Positions 8,649 through 18,129 of a stretch of 64,000 nucleotides of DNA are shown here, in pieces (within the stretch, counting starts at the first letter, position 1; each line of letters begins with the position of its first letter). Both the position numbers and the translations under genes were made by a program. The notes below the pieces were generated by a model. It was not told the origin of the DNA. It saw only the letters and a program-made list of their open reading frames with translations, and did not search any database. The DNA lies in assembly GCF_020905375.1 (NCBI RefSeq), contig NZ_JAJJBU010000014.1, positions 62,001 through 126,000 on the forward strand. Direction: 5' to 3'. The stretch comes from Arthrobacter cryoconiti (GTDB lineage Bacteria > Actinomycetota > Actinomycetes > Actinomycetales > Micrococcaceae).

Positions 8649-9901
8649 TGAACACCCAAATAGAAGTGGAGTTCGGAACACCAGCGGAGTCTGGAATGGC
8701 GGCGGAGTCTGGAGCAGCTGCGGAGTCTGGTACAGCGATCCAGTCTGGAGCAGCAATCCAGCCCGGAACAGTCATCGAGTCCGGAACAGCGATGGAGTCC
8801 TGGCTTGCTTCGCGAGTCGCTGTCCGTGAGCAGCGCGGGATTATTCGCCACGACGCGCAGCGGAATGAAAGCATGATCGATCTAGCTTCCAATGATTACC
8901 TGGGTCTGGCGGGGGACCAACGTTTGGCAGTGGCTGCGGCGGAGGCAACCACTATTTATGGCACAGGTGCCCGTGCGTCCAGAGTGGTGTGCGGGACAAC
9001 GCAAGCTCACCTTGAATTGGAACGCGAGCTATGTTCTCTCACGGGCCAGGAAACCGCGCTGGCTTTCTCCAGCGGTTATGCGGCTAATCTCGGTGTTATT
9101 ACGGCCCTTGGTGGTCCGGGCACGCTCATGATCTACGACGCTCACGTTCACGCCTCGATACATGATGGGATCCGTCTTTCCCGTTCGCCAGCCATCTCCG
9201 TGGCACATGGAGATCTGGAGGCGATCAGGTGTGCCTTGGCGCAACGAACCCAGCCAAGAGCCGTCGTGGTGTTGGAATCCATTTACTCGGTTTTGGGTGA
9301 TGCTGCGGATCTGGTTACAGCCGCCGCGTTATGCGCAGAAATGGATGCATTGCTGTTGGTTGATGAGGCCCACGGCATCGGAGTTGCGGGAAACGGCCGG
9401 GGCGCCGTGCATGCTGCGGGCTTGGCGGAAGCTGGGCATGTGATTCTCACGCTCACGCTCTCCAAGGCCCTAGGTTCTCAGGGTGGCGCAGTCTTAGGGC
9501 CAGCACTTTTGCGTGAGCATCTGGTCAACACGGCACGAACATTCATCTTTGACACCGCGTTGGCGCCGGCCTGCGCGGCAGCGGCAGCCCAGGGTGCCCG
9601 AATAATTATGACCGAGCCACAATTGGTTACAAGGATGCACCATAACGCGGCCACAATTGCGGCGCGCTGCGGTATCCAGAAGGCGCCTGGCGCTGTCCAG
9701 TCCATTCCGGTAGCCTCCTCCGCGAGCGCGGCGGCACTATCCGCCGGGCTCCGCGAAGCGGGCGTCGCCGTGGGCTGCTTCAGACCGCCGAGCGTTCCCG
9801 ACGGCGTGTCCAGGCTCAGACTCACCGCCAGGGCAAACCTCAAGTCTGAAGAGCTAGAACAAGCTGCTTCCCTAGTAGCGGCTGCGGTGCGTGCGCTGTG
9901 A
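8648..9901 (+). CDS. bioF: 8-amino-7-oxononanoate synthase BioF
   Basis: A 417-residue alpha-oxoamine synthase condensing pimeloyl-thioester with alanine. The core begins near residue 52 (LASRVAVREQRGIIR) and carries DLASNDYLGLA, VDEAHGIGV and the PLP Lys273 in TLTLSKALGSQGG. The preceding ~50 residues are unusual: six imperfect hexapeptides of the form ESGxAx. BioF proteins are usually about 380-390 residues, so this is an added N-terminus. Translation is coupled to bioA by a one-base overlap. Confidence 0.93.
   Translation: MNTQIEVEFGTPAESGMAAESGAAAESGTAIQSGAAIQPGTVIESGTAMESWLASRVAVREQRGIIRHDAQRNESMIDLASNDYLGLAGDQRLAVAAAEATTIYGTGARASRVVCGTTQAHLELERELCSLTGQETALAFSSGYAANLGVITALGGPGTLMIYDAHVHASIHDGIRLSRSPAISVAHGDLEAIRCALAQRTQPRAVVVLESIYSVLGDAADLVTAAALCAEMDALLLVDEAHGIGVAGNGRGAVHAAGLAEAGHVILTLTLSKALGSQGGAVLGPALLREHLVNTARTFIFDTALAPACAAAAAQGARIIMTEPQLVTRMHHNAATIAARCGIQKAPGAVQSIPVASSASAAALSAGLREAGVAVGCFRPPSVPDGVSRLRLTARANLKSEELEQAASLVAAAVRAL
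8687..8794. repeat. 18-bp imperfect tandem repeat inside bioF
   Basis: Six 18-bp units (consensus GAGTCTGGAACAGCGATC, variable at several bases) encode ESGMAA, ESGAAA, ESGTAI, QSGAAI, QPGTVI and ESGTAM at residues 14-49 of BioF. Unit length is a multiple of three, so the frame is kept. Confidence 0.85.
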
Positions 9902-9931
9902 AGTCAGGTGCGCTGTGAGCGTGGAGGCAGA

Positions 9932-11053
9932 ATGAGTTTGCATGTCATTGGCGATCCCGCACAGGTGCGGGAGATCATGCGCCGCACGGACGATTTTGCC
10001 CCCAGCAATGCACTTACATCCGTAGTGCCGCTTGCACCAGCCACGCTTCGCATTCTCAGTAAGGCCCGCTTTGCGTTGCCACCAATACTGGCTTCAGCGA
10101 CGGGGGAGCGGCACCGAGCTGTGCGGACTATGGTGGCGCGCTTCTTCACGCCAGCCAAAGTGGCTGCCATTGGACCAAGAGTCCGCGAGCTCACCCAGGC
10201 GCGGCTTGCCACAAGTGCTTCTGCGCTCGCCGGTACTAGTGCCACTGCCGTGGATTTGGCGGACACAGTGGCGCGGTACATTCCACCGGTAATTATGGCC
10301 GAACTTACGGGCGTGCCCATCCCCGAACTGGGGCTGCTTAAACGCTGGAGTCAGGATTCGCTCGAGCTATTTTGGGGCTGGCCGGACCCCGACCGCCAAT
10401 TGGTCCTTGCCCGCAGCGCCGCCGATTTCTATGAATGGCTGCAGGAACAAGCCGTGGCCGCCCGGGGCACCGATTCACTTTTTGGCGTTCTGGATCAAGC
10501 CGGTCTGTCCCTGGCGGAAGTGTGCTCTTTGGGCTATTTTTTGGGAATCGCAGGGCAGGAGACGACGTCGTTACTCATCAATACGGCTCTGTACCGCGGT
10601 ATCGAAAATAAAGGGCACGACGGCGGCGACTGGGCGTCGCTGGCGAATCCACACAGCGCAGCCGCACACGTGCGCCAAGTGCTGACGACGGAGTCATCCG
10701 TTCACACGTGGCGGCGAGCGGCTTTGCGGCAGAGCGTCCTAGACGGAGCTGTGCTGCCCGCAGGTGCCGAGATCCTGTTAGAACTGAGCGGTCAGCATCC
10801 GAAGGATGCCAGTCCAACTGCCTACACCCTGGCGTTTGGATATGGGCTGCACCGGTGTCTAGGTGCGCGACTGGCCGAACTTGAAACAGCTCTGGTGGTC
10901 GAGGAAACGGCCCGATTACTTCCTCATGTGGTCTTGGCCGGCCCTGAGCCTCAGTGGCTTCGGCTGCTTTCGTTTCAGGCGCCCCTATCTGTCTCTGTGA
11001 AGTCCGCCGTCTCTGTTGAACGAAATGTTTCTGACGAGCCAAATCTCTCTTGA
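9932..11053 (+). CDS. Cytochrome P450 in the biotin operon, ExxR motif altered
   Basis: A 373-residue P450. The heme-binding loop FGYGLHRCLGA gives the cysteine ligand Cys309, and the I-helix motif AGQETT is intact. Where P450s have E-x-x-R in the K helix (usually EEVLR before Y.S.V), this protein reads QVLT (residues 249-252), so both the Glu and the Arg appear lost. The position between bioF and bioD suggests a role in supplying the pimelate moiety, as P450 BioI does in Bacillus by cleaving acyl-ACP; this is inference. The ATG at 9932 has GGAGG at 9923-9927. At 373 residues it is shorter than the usual ~400, mostly at the N-terminus. Confidence 0.85.
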   Translation: MSLHVIGDPAQVREIMRRTDDFAPSNALTSVVPLAPATLRILSKARFALPPILASATGERHRAVRTMVARFFTPAKVAAIGPRVRELTQARLATSASALAGTSATAVDLADTVARYIPPVIMAELTGVPIPELGLLKRWSQDSLELFWGWPDPDRQLVLARSAADFYEWLQEQAVAARGTDSLFGVLDQAGLSLAEVCSLGYFLGIAGQETTSLLINTALYRGIENKGHDGGDWASLANPHSAAAHVRQVLTTESSVHTWRRAALRQSVLDGAVLPAGAEILLELSGQHPKDASPTAYTLAFGYGLHRCLGARLAELETALVVEETARLLPHVVLAGPEPQWLRLLSFQAPLSVSVKSAVSVERNVSDEPNLS

Positions 11054-11080
11054 ACCAAACAGTTCCGAAAGAAGAACACT

Positions 11081-11800
11081 ATGAAAGCTGCATCGATCAC
11101 GTTCGTTACGGGAACCGACACCGACGTGGGAAAAACCATAGCCACCGCGGCACTGGCAGCAACACTGGCTGCTCGTGGCGGCGCCGTCGCGGTTTACAAG
11201 CCGACGCAGACGGGTATCTCGGGAACTGAAGAACCCGGAGACAAGGATGAGGTGACACGGCTAAGTGGTGTGCACGCGAGCCATGAAGGTATCCGACTAA
11301 GAGATCCCATGGCGCCCGTGGCAGCAGCCGCCCGCGAGCAGAGGTCACTGCCATCCCTCGCGGATCATGTGGGGGCCATCGTGGGGTTAGCGGATGAATA
11401 CGACCACGTGCTGGTCGAAGGTGCCGGTGGTGTGCTGGTGGAATTGGATGGAGAGCGGCACACGCTGGTGGATTTAGCCACCGTCCTGCGGGCCCGCACG
11501 GCACAGACGCAAACAGCAACTGCTCTGGTGGTGGTGTGCCGCAGCGGTTTGGGCACATTGAACCACACCCTTTTGACACTTGAGGCTCTGGTGCATCGCG
11601 GACTGCCAGCCGACGGTCTGGTCATCGGCTCCTGGCCGGAGTCGCCGTCGATCATTGAGCGGAGCAACCGCGACTTCTTCGAGTCGCTGGAGACACCATT
11701 TTTGGGAGCCCTGCCTGCGGGGGCATCAGCACTAGAGCCCGCAATCTTCCAACAACTTGCACCCCAATGGATTCACGGGCTGGCAGTCCACGCGTCGTGA
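11081..11800 (+). CDS. bioD: Dethiobiotin synthetase BioD
   Basis: A 239-residue ATP-dependent carboxylase closing the ureido ring of dethiobiotin. The P-loop GTDTDVGKT (Lys18), YKPTQTG with the substrate lysine, and VEGAGGVLVEL are standard BioD motifs. The spacing of 27 bp to the P450 and GAAAGAAG before the ATG support an operon. It completes the pathway from pimeloyl-thioester to biotin with bioF, bioA and bioB. Confidence 0.94.
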   Translation: MKAASITFVTGTDTDVGKTIATAALAATLAARGGAVAVYKPTQTGISGTEEPGDKDEVTRLSGVHASHEGIRLRDPMAPVAAAAREQRSLPSLADHVGAIVGLADEYDHVLVEGAGGVLVELDGERHTLVDLATVLRARTAQTQTATALVVVCRSGLGTLNHTLLTLEALVHRGLPADGLVIGSWPESPSIIERSNRDFFESLETPFLGALPAGASALEPAIFQQLAPQWIHGLAVHAS

Positions 11801-11830
11801 GCGCAAAATCAGGGGCGAAGACCCTCGCAG

Positions 11831-12826
11831 CTACAACCAGGTCTTCTTCTTGAAGATGATGTACATGGAACTACACAGCAAAATCATGACACCGATGGCG
11901 AATGGATAACCCCACGGCCAGGCCAGTTCTGGCATATTGTGAAAGTTCATGCCGTATACGCCCGCTACGAACGAGGGCGCAAACAAGATGGCGGCCCAAG
12001 ATGAAATCTTTTTCATCTGTTCGTTCTGCGCCACGCTCGCCGCGTTCTGCCGGTTAGCTGTCAGTGTCCCGTCCACGGTCAATGCATTTTGCAACAATTG
12101 ACGGAAAGAATCGGCTCTTACCCTTACCGACTCAATGTGGTCCTCCACATCGCGCAGGTAACGCCGTAGTTCCACGTCAACTCCGTATTTATCGAAGCCA
12201 CTCTTAAGCTGGGCCAGCATTCCACTGAGTGGATGGATGGCGCGTTGGAAGGCGATGACTTCGCGCGAGAGCTGGTAGATGCGTCTCGAGACGGCGGGGT
12301 CGCCGGCAAAGAGCTGATCTTCGATCTCGTCGATGTCGTTCTCCAAACCGCTGATCACGGGTGCATAGTCATCCACCACTTGATCCAAGATGGCGTACAG
12401 TACGGCTTCAGGTCCCAGCGCCAGCAGCCCTGGATCGGATTCGAGACGTGTGCGCGTGGAGGAAAGCCCAGGGGTCTCCGCATGGCGGATGGTCACTACG
12501 AAGTCGTGGCCGGTGAAGATGTGCAACTCGCCAAATTCCACGGCCTCTGTGGCGTCTATATACCTGGCAGGGCGCAGAACCGTGAAAAGCACGTCGTCAT
12601 ACCGCTCCATTTTGGGACGCTGGTGGGCGGATATTGTGTCTTCAACCGCGAGCTCATGCAAGGAAAATTCGGCGGCCAGGGACTTCATTTCCTCGGCGGT
12701 GGGACGGAACATCCCAATCCAGGCCATGCCGCGGCAAGAGTCCATGAGCTCGTACGTCTGGTCCAAGCTGGTGGGGTCTGCGTAGCGCCGCCCGTCAACA
12801 TATACGGCGTTGTCAATGATGGTCAT
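11831..12826 (-). CDS. corA: CorA-family magnesium/cobalt transporter
   Basis: A 331-residue CorA channel subunit. The signature GMN is present in VYGMNFHNMPE between two C-terminal membrane helices; the large N-terminal cytoplasmic domain contains the long helices expected. The protein ends in KKK-TWL. I prefer the ATG at 12826 (MTIIDNAVYVDGRR); an ATG 39 bp upstream would add 13 residues. It is convergent with bioD, with about 30 bp between the stops. Confidence 0.9.
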   Translation of the reverse strand: MTIIDNAVYVDGRRYADPTSLDQTYELMDSCRGMAWIGMFRPTAEEMKSLAAEFSLHELAVEDTISAHQRPKMERYDDVLFTVLRPARYIDATEAVEFGELHIFTGHDFVVTIRHAETPGLSSTRTRLESDPGLLALGPEAVLYAILDQVVDDYAPVISGLENDIDEIEDQLFAGDPAVSRRIYQLSREVIAFQRAIHPLSGMLAQLKSGFDKYGVDVELRRYLRDVEDHIESVRVRADSFRQLLQNALTVDGTLTANRQNAASVAQNEQMKKISSWAAILFAPSFVAGVYGMNFHNMPELAWPWGYPFAIGVMILLCSSMYIIFKKKTWL

Positions 12827-12884
12827 CAGCCTATTATGCGTGATGAAAGTGGCCAGTCTATTCAAAGTGATGAACGCGGTGGTC

Positions 12885-12960
12885 TGTCTACTGCCTACTG
12901 CTTACTGCCTAATGCGTGCTGCTTACTGCGGTGATGCATACTGCGTCGTACTTACTGTGG
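12885..12960. repeat. Degenerate TACTGC-type direct repeats
   Basis: The stretch between corA and the lrp-like gene is an irregular run of TACTGC-like words (CTACTGCCTACTGCTTACTG and variants) with 6-20 bp spacing. No coding potential or hairpin was seen in it. It resembles the other short tandem arrays of this window. Confidence 0.6.
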
Positions 12961-12965
12961 TGGTG

Positions 12966-13457
12966 CTAGGGCGTGCTGCTCACAGCGGAGCCATGACTCA
13001 TCCGCTCAAGCAGCGGTTGGAGCCTGTACGGGATGTGCTCGTGGAGTGCCAGCGAGGTTTCAGTGCGGATCACGCCTTTGATACGCAACAATTGCCGCAG
13101 CGCGCCCTGTAGATGGTGGATGTCCCTAGCCGCCAGACGGCACCAGACATCTCCGCGGCCAGAAATCTCATACACTTCCAGGATTTGCGGTACCGCGCGC
13201 ATGGCGGAAATGACGCCATCAAGGTCTCTGTGGGTGACCTCGATCGTGATGAAAGCGACCACGTCGTAGCCGATCGCGGCAAGGTCCACCTCGCGTCCTC
13301 CCTGACGTAGTGCTCCGGTCCGGGTAAGCCGGCGTAAGTGGGATTGGACTGTGTTGCGGGCCACTCCTAGGGACTCGGATAGTTCACCGATTTGCGCCCG
13401 GGGATCCTCAATCAGGGCAAGAATCAAGCGCACGTCCAAGGGGTCCAAAATGCTCAT
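12966..13457 (-). CDS. Lrp/AsnC-family regulator
   Basis: A 163-residue Lrp/AsnC protein: N-terminal helix-turn-helix (LDVRLILALIEDPRAQIGELSESLGVARNTVQSHLRRL) and C-terminal RAM-type ligand domain (EVYEISGRGDVWCRLAARDIHHLQ). The ATG at 13457 has GGGAGTGAG just upstream. It is divergent from an MFS exporter 163 bp away, which it probably controls; the space between contains several TTGAAC/GTTCAAT-like words. Confidence 0.85.
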   Translation of the reverse strand: MSILDPLDVRLILALIEDPRAQIGELSESLGVARNTVQSHLRRLTRTGALRQGGREVDLAAIGYDVVAFITIEVTHRDLDGVISAMRAVPQILEVYEISGRGDVWCRLAARDIHHLQGALRQLLRIKGVIRTETSLALHEHIPYRLQPLLERMSHGSAVSSTP

Positions 13458-13620
13458 GCGGCTCACTCCCATGTCTGCTCAAGTAGAAATATTGAACATT
13501 TTGATTCATTCATCGTAAGACGTTCAATCATCAAAGCGTTCTTCAATCACTATATAGAGGTATTTGTAACAACAACGCCGTGAAAGTGAGCATTAAGTGA
13601 GCGTTCTGCAGGAATTGGCG

Positions 13621-14835
13621 ATGCGTCCCGCGCCGCCGGTCCGGCATGGTTGGGATCCGTCCGTTGGAGTGCGCCTGGCACTTGCCGGGACCGTCATCTT
13701 CACACTGTTGGTTGGCGCCAATCTCGCCACGCCCCTCTATCCGCTTTTGCAGCAGGAAATAGGCTTCGATGCCGTCGGAGTCACCGTCGCGTTCACGGCT
13801 TATGTCGGCGCGTTGATTGGCGGACTCGTACTCTTTGGTCACTGGTCAGATCATATTGGTCGTCGGGCCGCCTTGGTGCTGGCCGTAGTGGTCGGCTTAG
13901 CTGGGGGATTGGTATTTGGCACAGCTGTTTCACTACCGCAGCTGATAGCCGGACGTGCACTGCAGGGTTTGGCCGTGGCAATCGGCACGGGGGCGAGCGC
14001 CGCGGCACTGCGTGACTTGATGCCTACTAAGCCCGAGTGGGCGTCCCGTTTTACCTTGCTTTCCTCATCCGGTGGTGTGGCGGCTGGACCGGTGATGGGC
14101 GGGCTGCTGTCCCTGCTCCCACGCCACACACAAGCACCATTTTTGGTGCATTCGGTAATTTTACTGGTGCTACTTGTGCCACTTCTTCTCTTGGACGCTC
14201 GCCCGGCGATTAACCCGGCACCGGCGGGGGAGGGACGGAATTATTTGCGTCCCCACGTTCCATCCCTGGCCAAAAATGCCCGCGGTACTTTTTGGTTAGC
14301 TGCCGTAACCGGTTTCGTCAGCTTCGCCGTTTTTGGCTTCTGCTTGTCCCTTGCCCCAGGCTACTTCGCGCAGATTATGCAGGCAGATTCACGCCCGTTG
14401 ATCGGCCTGCTGGCGGCACTTACATTAGGGTGCTCGGCACTCTCTCAGCTCTTATCGTTGCGTGGGCGCTTCCTGGTACCGGCTGGATTGCTCTTGCTGG
14501 GTGTTTCCGTGGTCCTCATCGCCGCAGCGGGGACGTGGCATTCGCCGTTGTTGCTGGTTTTGGCGAGTGTGAGTGCTGGCTTGGGCCAAGGAGCCGCGTT
14601 CCGTGTGGTGTTCAACGACGTTGCAGCCGCGGTGGAGCCAGTTCATCACGCACAAGTAATTTCGGCCGTGTACATCGTGACGTACTTGGGCAGCGCCATT
14701 CCGGTTCTGGGACTCGGAGTTGCTGTGAGTCTCTGGGGCCTGCAAGCTTCGGTGACTGGTTTCGCGGTGCCGATTGCTGTGTCATGTGTTGTATTGGCGC
14801 TGGTTGCTTGTCGGCGTGGCCGGCCCGGAAGCTAG
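13621..14835 (+). CDS. MFS transporter (drug/metabolite exporter type)
   Basis: A 404-residue major facilitator with about 12 hydrophobic helices and the loop 2-3 motif GHWSDHIGRRAAL. The ATG at 13621 has AGGA 7 nt upstream; a GTG at 13597 would add 8 residues. It lies divergent to one Lrp-type gene and overlaps the stop of another by 4 bp, a layout common for Lrp-controlled amino acid or metabolite exporters. The substrate is not readable from sequence. Confidence 0.82.
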   Translation: MRPAPPVRHGWDPSVGVRLALAGTVIFTLLVGANLATPLYPLLQQEIGFDAVGVTVAFTAYVGALIGGLVLFGHWSDHIGRRAALVLAVVVGLAGGLVFGTAVSLPQLIAGRALQGLAVAIGTGASAAALRDLMPTKPEWASRFTLLSSSGGVAAGPVMGGLLSLLPRHTQAPFLVHSVILLVLLVPLLLLDARPAINPAPAGEGRNYLRPHVPSLAKNARGTFWLAAVTGFVSFAVFGFCLSLAPGYFAQIMQADSRPLIGLLAALTLGCSALSQLLSLRGRFLVPAGLLLLGVSVVLIAAAGTWHSPLLLVLASVSAGLGQGAAFRVVFNDVAAAVEPVHHAQVISAVYIVTYLGSAIPVLGLGVAVSLWGLQASVTGFAVPIAVSCVVLALVACRRGRPGS

Positions 14836-15338
14836 TCGAGAGGGCCGGTGTGGCCTGGCATATGTTTGAAAACTAGTGTGGTTTCCGTGTGTCCAACCAC
14901 AGGGTCTGTGGTCAGATTGTCCAGCACCCAGTCGCGCAGGGCATCGGTGTCGCGGACAGCAATGTGAAGTAAATAGTCCACAGAGCCAGAGGTGTGGAAG
15001 GTGGAGAGCACCTCCGGCAGTTTCGGCACCCGGGAGGTGAAAGTGTCAATCTGGTCGCGATCATGAGCGCGTAGCCGAACAGCAATCAGCGCTTGGACGG
15101 CACGACCGATCACCGCTAGATTGAGCTTCGCTTCAAAGCCTTCGATGGCTCCGCGGTCCACTAAGGAGCGTGTACGCATCAGGGCCGTTGAGGGTGCAAT
15201 CCCCACAGCATCGGCGAGGTCACGGTTGGTGATGCGGGCATCAGCCACCAAGGCATCGATAATCTGGCGGTCCACGGAGTCCAGGGATTCCACAGTCGGC
15301 GCCACATGCGTCCGAATGTTCTTCGCCAATGAAGCCAT
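14832..15338 (-). CDS. Lrp/AsnC-family regulator
   Basis: A 168-residue Lrp/AsnC protein with helix-turn-helix SVDRQIIDALVADARITNRDLADAVGIAPSTALMRTRSL and a RAM domain (STFHTSGSVDYLLHIAVRDTDALRDWV). GGAGGACCTT sits directly before the ATG at 15338. It is divergent from a PLP-dependent lyase, its probable target. Confidence 0.88.
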   Translation of the reverse strand: MASLAKNIRTHVAPTVESLDSVDRQIIDALVADARITNRDLADAVGIAPSTALMRTRSLVDRGAIEGFEAKLNLAVIGRAVQALIAVRLRAHDRDQIDTFTSRVPKLPEVLSTFHTSGSVDYLLHIAVRDTDALRDWVLDNLTTDPVVGHTETTLVFKHMPGHTGPLD

Positions 15339-15618
15339 AAGGTCCTCCAGATTGCTATAAAAATGCGAGTCTGACAATTGATTCAGCTAATAGTTCGCAA
15401 TCCTACCAAATATCTGCATTTATGGGCCATACTTGCATGCATTCGGCGAATCTTCTTAGCTGTGTTCCGTCTCTTGAATGGATTCACTTCAACGGCTCGC
15501 TTCAACGCGGCAGGGCGGCGCAGGCAGAACTAGCCGGAGCAGACAAACAGAAACAGAAGCAGGCAAGCAGGTTCAAGTAGCGGCAATCCGGCAACGAAGC
15601 CGGGGAAGAAGGCACCAC

Positions 15619-16782
15619 ATGTTGGGTTGGGATTCACGGGCAGTTCATGCCGGACGCGAGGATTTGGCGGAGTTGGGCGTGCATGCCGTGCCGCTGGATA
15701 TGTCGACCACGGCACCACTAAGTAGTGTCGAATCCGGTGGAGAGGCTTACGAGCTCATGGCCACCGGCGGGGTCCCAGCCCCCGGCCAAACCACCGTGTA
15801 CCAGCGTTTGTGGAATCCCACGGTGGCTCGCTTTGAGGACGGCGTCTCTACTCTGGAAGGTTCAGAGGAATCGGTCTCTTTTGCTACCGGAATGGCCGCT
15901 TTGACCGCTGTGCTCTTGGCCGTCGTTGCCGGTGGGAAGCCACACGTGGTAGCTGTGCGCCCACTCTATGGTGGCTCCGACCACGTCTTGGCGACAGGAC
16001 TGTTGGGCACTCGGGTTACGTTTGTGCACCCTGGAGAGGTCCGTGCGGCATTGCGTGCGGACACCGGGTTGGTCATAGCGGAAACACCCGCTAACCCGGA
16101 TTTGCGTCTTTTGGACATCAAAGCACTCGTGGCAGAAGCTGACGGTGTGCCGGTCATGATCGACAACACTTTTGCAACTCCTGTGCTGCAGCGCCCACTT
16201 GAAATGGGTGCCGCGTTGGTACTTCACAGTGCCACTAAATTCTTCGGGGGTCACGGGGACGCCATGGGAGGTGTGGTGGCGACTGATTCAAGGTGGGCTT
16301 CCCGGTTGCGTCAGGTACGCGCCGTTACTGGTGGACTATTGACCCCCTGGCCCGCTTACTTGTTGCATCGCGGGCTAGCAACGTTGCCCGTGCGGGTTAG
16401 AGCCCAGCAAGAGAGCGCTTTCAAGGTGGCTATGGCACTTTCCAGTCATGAATCGGTAGCGCGCGTCCTTTATCCCGGACTGGCCGAGTGTGATCCCTTG
16501 GGTTTAGTGGGGACACAGATGTCGGGGCCGGGTTCCCTGCTTTCTTTTGAAGTGGATACCGCCGAGCACGCGGAGGCAATCCCGGCGCGGGTGTTGTTGA
16601 TGACCCATGCGGTCTCTCTGGGCGGGGTGGACACTTTGATCCAGCATCCTGCCGGGTTGACGCATCGCCCGGTTGCTGCCGAGGCTAAACCGCACGCCAC
16701 CATGCTGCGAGTGTCGATTGGGCTCGAAGACCCTGCGGACATCCTGGCAGATTTGATCCAAGCCATCGAAGCGGTTTGCTAA
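15619..16782 (+). CDS. Trans-sulfuration-family PLP enzyme (methionine or cystathionine gamma-lyase type)
   Basis: A 387-residue Cys/Met-metabolism PLP enzyme. Features: SRAVHAGRED at the N-terminus, YQRLWNPTVARFEDGVSTLEGSE, DNTFATPVLQRPLEMGA, the PLP lysine in LVLHSATKFFGGHGD, and a C-terminal LGGVDTLIQHPA..TH. The ATG at 15619 follows GAAGAAGG. Members make or break C-S bonds; which reaction cannot be set from these motifs. Divergence from an Lrp-type regulator favours a catabolic amino-acid lyase. Confidence 0.82.
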   Translation: MLGWDSRAVHAGREDLAELGVHAVPLDMSTTAPLSSVESGGEAYELMATGGVPAPGQTTVYQRLWNPTVARFEDGVSTLEGSEESVSFATGMAALTAVLLAVVAGGKPHVVAVRPLYGGSDHVLATGLLGTRVTFVHPGEVRAALRADTGLVIAETPANPDLRLLDIKALVAEADGVPVMIDNTFATPVLQRPLEMGAALVLHSATKFFGGHGDAMGGVVATDSRWASRLRQVRAVTGGLLTPWPAYLLHRGLATLPVRVRAQQESAFKVAMALSSHESVARVLYPGLAECDPLGLVGTQMSGPGSLLSFEVDTAEHAEAIPARVLLMTHAVSLGGVDTLIQHPAGLTHRPVAAEAKPHATMLRVSIGLEDPADILADLIQAIEAVC

Positions 16783-16790
16783 GCGGGAGT

Positions 16791-18035
16791 TCAGGTTTTT
16801 GGGTGGCCGCTGGGTAACAGTACGACGGCGGCCACCGCAGCGAGCAACACCAGGAATGCGAGTCCACCGGCTAGGGCGCTCCACCCTAACGCCTGGAATG
16901 CAAAACCCGCAGCCCAACCGACAACGCTGGAACCCGTGTAGTAGCTGAGATTGTAGAGCGAGGCAGCTTGGGCCCGGCCTGACGAGGCTAACATTCCGGT
17001 CCAGCCGGATGCGATGCTGTGTGCGCCGAAAAACCCGGCCGTGAACACGACCAACCCCAGCAAAATGACGGGTAACGCAGGTGCCAAGGTGATCGCTAGC
17101 CCCGCCACCATCACGGTAGTGGAGCCGAGTAAGACGGCACGTCGGCCAAAGCGCGCTGCCATTCCCGCCACGACCCGTGAGGAGACGGTTCCGGCCAGAT
17201 AAGCCAGAAAGAGAAGCGCCACGGCCGATGCTGGCAAGAGGTAGGGCGGCGCTTCCAGCCGGAAGCCGAGGTAGTTGTAGACGCTGACAAAGGCTCCCAT
17301 CAATAAGAATGCCTGGGCGTAGAGAGCCAATAACTTGATGTTACGCAGGGGTGGTAGTAACCGGGCCAAGACAGTGCCGAAGCCGCCGCCGCGCACTGGA
17401 AAGAAGCCGCGCGGTTTCGGTGCAAGGAGCAGAAATCCGACGGCGGCAAGGGCAGCAGAGATCGAGACGGACAGCGTACCGATCCGCCACCCGGCGAGGT
17501 CTGCCACCGGCCCCGCCAGAAGCCGGCCAAATAGGCCTCCAAGAGTAGTCCCGGCCACATAGGCTCCTGCAGCGCCAGCAGCGTGGCGAGAACTGACTTC
17601 CTCGCTCAGATATGCAATGGCAAGAGCCGGAATACCGCCAAGTGCGGCTCCCTCGAGGGCTCTAAGTATCAGCAGGACCTGAAAATTTGGGGCGGCTGGG
17701 ACTAGTGAACCCAACACCGTGGCGAGGATGATCGCGGTGCCCATGGTGCGCACTCGACCTATCCGGTCCGCCACAAACGACCACGGCAGTACGGCAATCG
17801 CAAGGCCCATGGTTGCCACGGAGATCGCCAGGGAGGCCTGCGCGGCGCTCACCTGTAATTCACGGGACAAAGCTGGAAGAAGACCCTGGAGTGAATAGAG
17901 TTGGGCAAAAGTAGCTACTCCGGCGCAGGCAAGTGCGGCTAGTACTCGCCGGTATCCCTTATCTCCGGGTACGTGTCCGGCCCAAGGAACGGTTGTGGCT
18001 ACTGGGCTCACGCCGATATTCTCTGGGATACTCAC
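16791..18035 (-). CDS. MFS transporter (YnfM-like)
   Basis: A 414-residue major facilitator with 12 predicted helices and the motif SFVADRIGRVRTMG in loop 2-3. The GTG start at 18035 has no Shine-Dalgarno; TAACGT lies 7 nt upstream, suggesting a leaderless messenger. It is convergent with the PLP lyase. The substrate is unknown; the N-terminal 26 residues before the first helix are cytoplasmic. Confidence 0.82.
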   Translation of the reverse strand: MSIPENIGVSPVATTVPWAGHVPGDKGYRRVLAALACAGVATFAQLYSLQGLLPALSRELQVSAAQASLAISVATMGLAIAVLPWSFVADRIGRVRTMGTAIILATVLGSLVPAAPNFQVLLILRALEGAALGGIPALAIAYLSEEVSSRHAAGAAGAYVAGTTLGGLFGRLLAGPVADLAGWRIGTLSVSISAALAAVGFLLLAPKPRGFFPVRGGGFGTVLARLLPPLRNIKLLALYAQAFLLMGAFVSVYNYLGFRLEAPPYLLPASAVALLFLAYLAGTVSSRVVAGMAARFGRRAVLLGSTTVMVAGLAITLAPALPVILLGLVVFTAGFFGAHSIASGWTGMLASSGRAQAASLYNLSYYTGSSVVGWAAGFAFQALGWSALAGGLAFLVLLAAVAAVVLLPSGHPKT

Positions 18036-18129
18036 TCGTTTAACGTTATGGCTACCAACCCCCTGCGTCCAATGGCGCAGGGTTCATGGAATGATCTTAA
18101 TCGGGCGGTTTCTGTGCAGGGGCGGACGG

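Noticed and set aside
12233-12934. 233-codon plus-strand frame over corA
   Set aside because: Antisense shadow of a clear CorA gene; runs into the repeat array.
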